This document shows, piece by piece, positions 61,622 to 64,000 of a stretch of 64,000 bases of DNA (position 1 is the first letter of the stretch; every line of letters begins with the position of its first letter). The notes below the pieces were generated by a model. The model worked only from the letters and a program-made list of their open reading frames with translations, searched no databases and was not told the DNA's origin. Origin of the DNA: an uncultured Alphaproteobacteria bacterium (GTDB lineage Bacteria > Pseudomonadota > Alphaproteobacteria > Micropepsales > Micropepsaceae). The position numbers and the translations under genes are program-made. The DNA lies in the NCBI GenBank assembly GCA_903862715.1, contig CAIOYY010000087.1, positions 110,377 through 174,376 of the forward strand, written 5' to 3'.

Positions 61622-62122
61622 ATGACACAGGAAACGTCCCCTCGCTCGCTTGTCCGGGATGCTGCGGCCCTGGCCGGATTCCTGGTTCTTTGCTTCGCCA
61701 TATCGGGTCTAGGTGCGTGGGTAACCTCAACCAGTGTCGACACCTGGTATCAGACCCTCAACAAGCCCTCCTTCAATCCGCCGGCATGGGTGTTCGCGCC
61801 GGTGTGGACCACGCTCTATATCTTCATGGCCATCGCAGGCTGGCTTGTATGGCGCAAAGTCGGGTTTGGGCAGGCGCGTCAGGCGTTCGTCTGTTACTTC
61901 CTCCAGCTCGCGCTCAATCTCGTCTGGTCGTTCCTTTTCTTCGGGGCGCAAAGTCCCGGCGCCGCCTTCATCGAGGTCCTCGTCTTTCTGATTGCGATCA
62001 TCATGACCGCGACCCATTTCTCCCGTTTCGACAGAATCGCGACGCTGCTATTCGCGCCCTATATCGCATGGGTCGCGTTCGCCTCCGTCCTGAACGGAAC
62101 GATATGGTATCTGAATGGATAG
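61622..62122 (+). CDS. tspO: TspO/MBR family protein
   Basis: WYQTLNKPSFNPPAWVFAPVWTTLYIFMAIAGWLVWR; LNLVWSFLFFG; PYIAWVAFASVLNGTIWYLN. Confidence 0.95.
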   Translation: MTQETSPRSLVRDAAALAGFLVLCFAISGLGAWVTSTSVDTWYQTLNKPSFNPPAWVFAPVWTTLYIFMAIAGWLVWRKVGFGQARQAFVCYFLQLALNLVWSFLFFGAQSPGAAFIEVLVFLIAIIMTATHFSRFDRIATLLFAPYIAWVAFASVLNGTIWYLNG

Positions 62123-62155
62123 AAGCTGCGCCTTCCGTCAGGCGTGGCCACTTTC

Positions 62156-62767
62156 TCAGGGTGTCGCGGGACCGGGACGACTTTCCCATTCTTCCGCTTC
62201 GAGATTTTGCGGAAGCGGGGGCTGCGGCCCGACGACGGAAACCACCGCATCATAGGCGCATTTGTCTTCGTCATAAGTCGCGTTGCGATGCGCGCCGGGA
62301 ATGCCGCCCACGCCAATGGCGCCGATCAATTGTCCATCGACGATTATGGGCAGCCCACCCTCCTGCACGGTCAGATCGTAGCCAAACATGTGCGTCTGGG
62401 TAAACCGATCTTCGAAATTGCGATTGGTGAGAAGAACGGTAGGCCGACGGGTCCGCAGTGCGGTCATCGCCTTTTGTTGTGCGGCATTGATCGAGACGTA
62501 ACCCTCTCCATCCATCGCATGCTGATGAATGACCAGACCGTAGGGATTGAGGATTACGACGACCACGCGGCTATTGTTGCGCACTGCAATGGCTTCGCAG
62601 GCTTCAGCGATCGCCCGTGCGGTGGCGGCGTTGATCGAGATGCGGTCGTAAAGTTGCTCGGATTCCTCGCCACCAATGACGAATTGCGGATTCACCTGTG
62701 CCAGCGCAGTACCGAACGATACCGTTACCGCCGCCATCCCCAGACAGACTGCCCGACGAATGCTCAT
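62156..62767 (-). CDS. secreted GlcG/HbpS-like protein
   Basis: Signal peptide; VNPQFVIGGEESEQLYDRISINAATARAIAEACEAIA; EGGLPIIVDGQLIGAIGVGG; DKCAYDAVVSVVGPQPPL. Confidence 0.87.
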   Translation of the reverse strand: MSIRRAVCLGMAAVTVSFGTALAQVNPQFVIGGEESEQLYDRISINAATARAIAEACEAIAVRNNSRVVVVILNPYGLVIHQHAMDGEGYVSINAAQQKAMTALRTRRPTVLLTNRNFEDRFTQTHMFGYDLTVQEGGLPIIVDGQLIGAIGVGGIPGAHRNATYDEDKCAYDAVVSVVGPQPPLPQNLEAEEWESRPGPATP

Positions 62768-62912
62768 TCCCGCCTCCCTATTTTTTTGCTCTGCATGCGA
62801 ACGCATGGGCTAGCGAGCTTGGCGCAGCACACGTAACGCACGCAAGTAAAGAGAAGGGCAAGAAAATAGATCAATGAGAGCAAGGGTTAAGAGGTGGGCC
62901 TTAGGGTTCTGC

Positions 62913-63329
62913 TCATCCGCCGCAAAGAGCGTAACGATGTGCCTCGCCCTGTTCGTCCATGAAATCAGCTTCGTCGTCGCCAACCACTCGAATGCGTACT
63001 TCGCGCTCCCACACACGGCCTTCGCCTCGGCAGGTAGCGCGGGTGCCGAACAGATCCGGATCTTCTCCTTCTGGAGTTAAGGCGCCAAACCGGCAGCGCG
63101 AGTCGAAATAGGCGATTTCGTTGGGAAGAAGCGTAATGAAGACATCCTCGCCGAATGCCGCGAAGGCTTCGGGCCTATGTGTGACCGTGCAGGCTGCGGA
63201 GTCCGATGCGTAAACACCGCGCCGCAATTCATATTGGGAGTGTTCGCCGGCCCTGATCGCGGGCTCCGAGCAGGCCGCCGCGAGACAGCTAAGGGCAAGC
63301 AGCAGTGCGGACGGAAACGGGCGTGTCAT
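62913..63329 (-). CDS. hypothetical lipoprotein
   Basis: MTRPFPSALLLALSCLAAACSEPAIRAG signal with lipobox LAAAC. Confidence 0.65.
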   Translation of the reverse strand: MTRPFPSALLLALSCLAAACSEPAIRAGEHSQYELRRGVYASDSAACTVTHRPEAFAAFGEDVFITLLPNEIAYFDSRCRFGALTPEGEDPDLFGTRATCRGEGRVWEREVRIRVVGDDEADFMDEQGEAHRYALCGG

Positions 63330-63398
63330 GGACGTCTCCGCAACGGAAACAAAACAAACGCTACGAGACACTCCAAAAGTCGAACGATCCAAAATGCA

Positions 63399-63429
63399 AA
63401 AAGCCCCGCAGGAATACTGCGGGGCTTTT
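63399..63429 (-). terminator. terminator downstream of the rRNA operon
   Basis: AAAAGCCCCGCAG GAATA CTGCGGGGCTTTT. Confidence 0.85.
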
Positions 63430-63472
63430 GAATTTCGTTGTGATGCGGGGTTACTAAAACCGTGCTTGGCAG

Positions 63473-63589
63473 GCCTGGCAGCGACCGACTCTCCCACGTC
63501 TTAAGACGCAGTACCATAGGCGCTGGGGGCTTTAACGGCCGAGTTCGGAATGGGATCGGGTGGAATTCCCCCGCTGTGACCACCAGGCC
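63473..63589 (-). rRNA. rrf: 5S rRNA
   Basis: rc CCTGGTGGTCACAGCGGGGGAATTCCACCCGATCCCATTCCGAACTCGGCCGTTAAAGCCCCCAGCGCC...GTCGGTCGCTGCCAGG. Confidence 0.95.
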
Positions 63590-63689
63590 AGCAAAGAACG
63601 GGTATTAGGGTTTCGTAATATCTCGAACCATCGATCGCGTTCACGCAACCGAGATTTTCTCTCCAGACATGGAACTAAAGTGCCGAGTG

Positions 63690-64000
<311 letters not shown>

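Overview
The window is a GC-rich, gene-dense alphaproteobacterial chromosome segment. Taxonomic support comes from GapR/DUF2312, CpdR, an aa3-oxidase subunit IV, DUF1244 and the split PntAA/PntAB/PntB. It ends inside an rRNA operon on the minus strand (5S complete, 23S 3' end). Most of it is housekeeping: purEK, def, rpsU, typA, hisN, pyk, pnt, pbpC, gapR, modBC. The most notable items are: (1) an expansion of secreted GlcG/HbpS-like (PF03928-type) proteins at 55.1-62.8 kb, five genes with six domains, enclosing a TspO gene, plus a sixth gene at 26 kb in a GMC/TauD operon; (2) a bacterial alpha-2-macroglobulin gene with one in-frame amber codon just after its membrane anchor; (3) a polytopic membrane protein gene with two in-frame stops; (4) a pentapeptide-repeat gene apparently split at a T6 run; (5) a candidate alpha-r8/MmgR-type sRNA with the TTTCCTCCCT core and a strong terminator; (6) a ROSE-like 5' UTR upstream of hsp20; (7) an in-frame fusion of N-formylglutamate amidohydrolase to DUF1244 with an internal Shine-Dalgarno. 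All calls come from reading the sequence and supplied translations; no database search was run.
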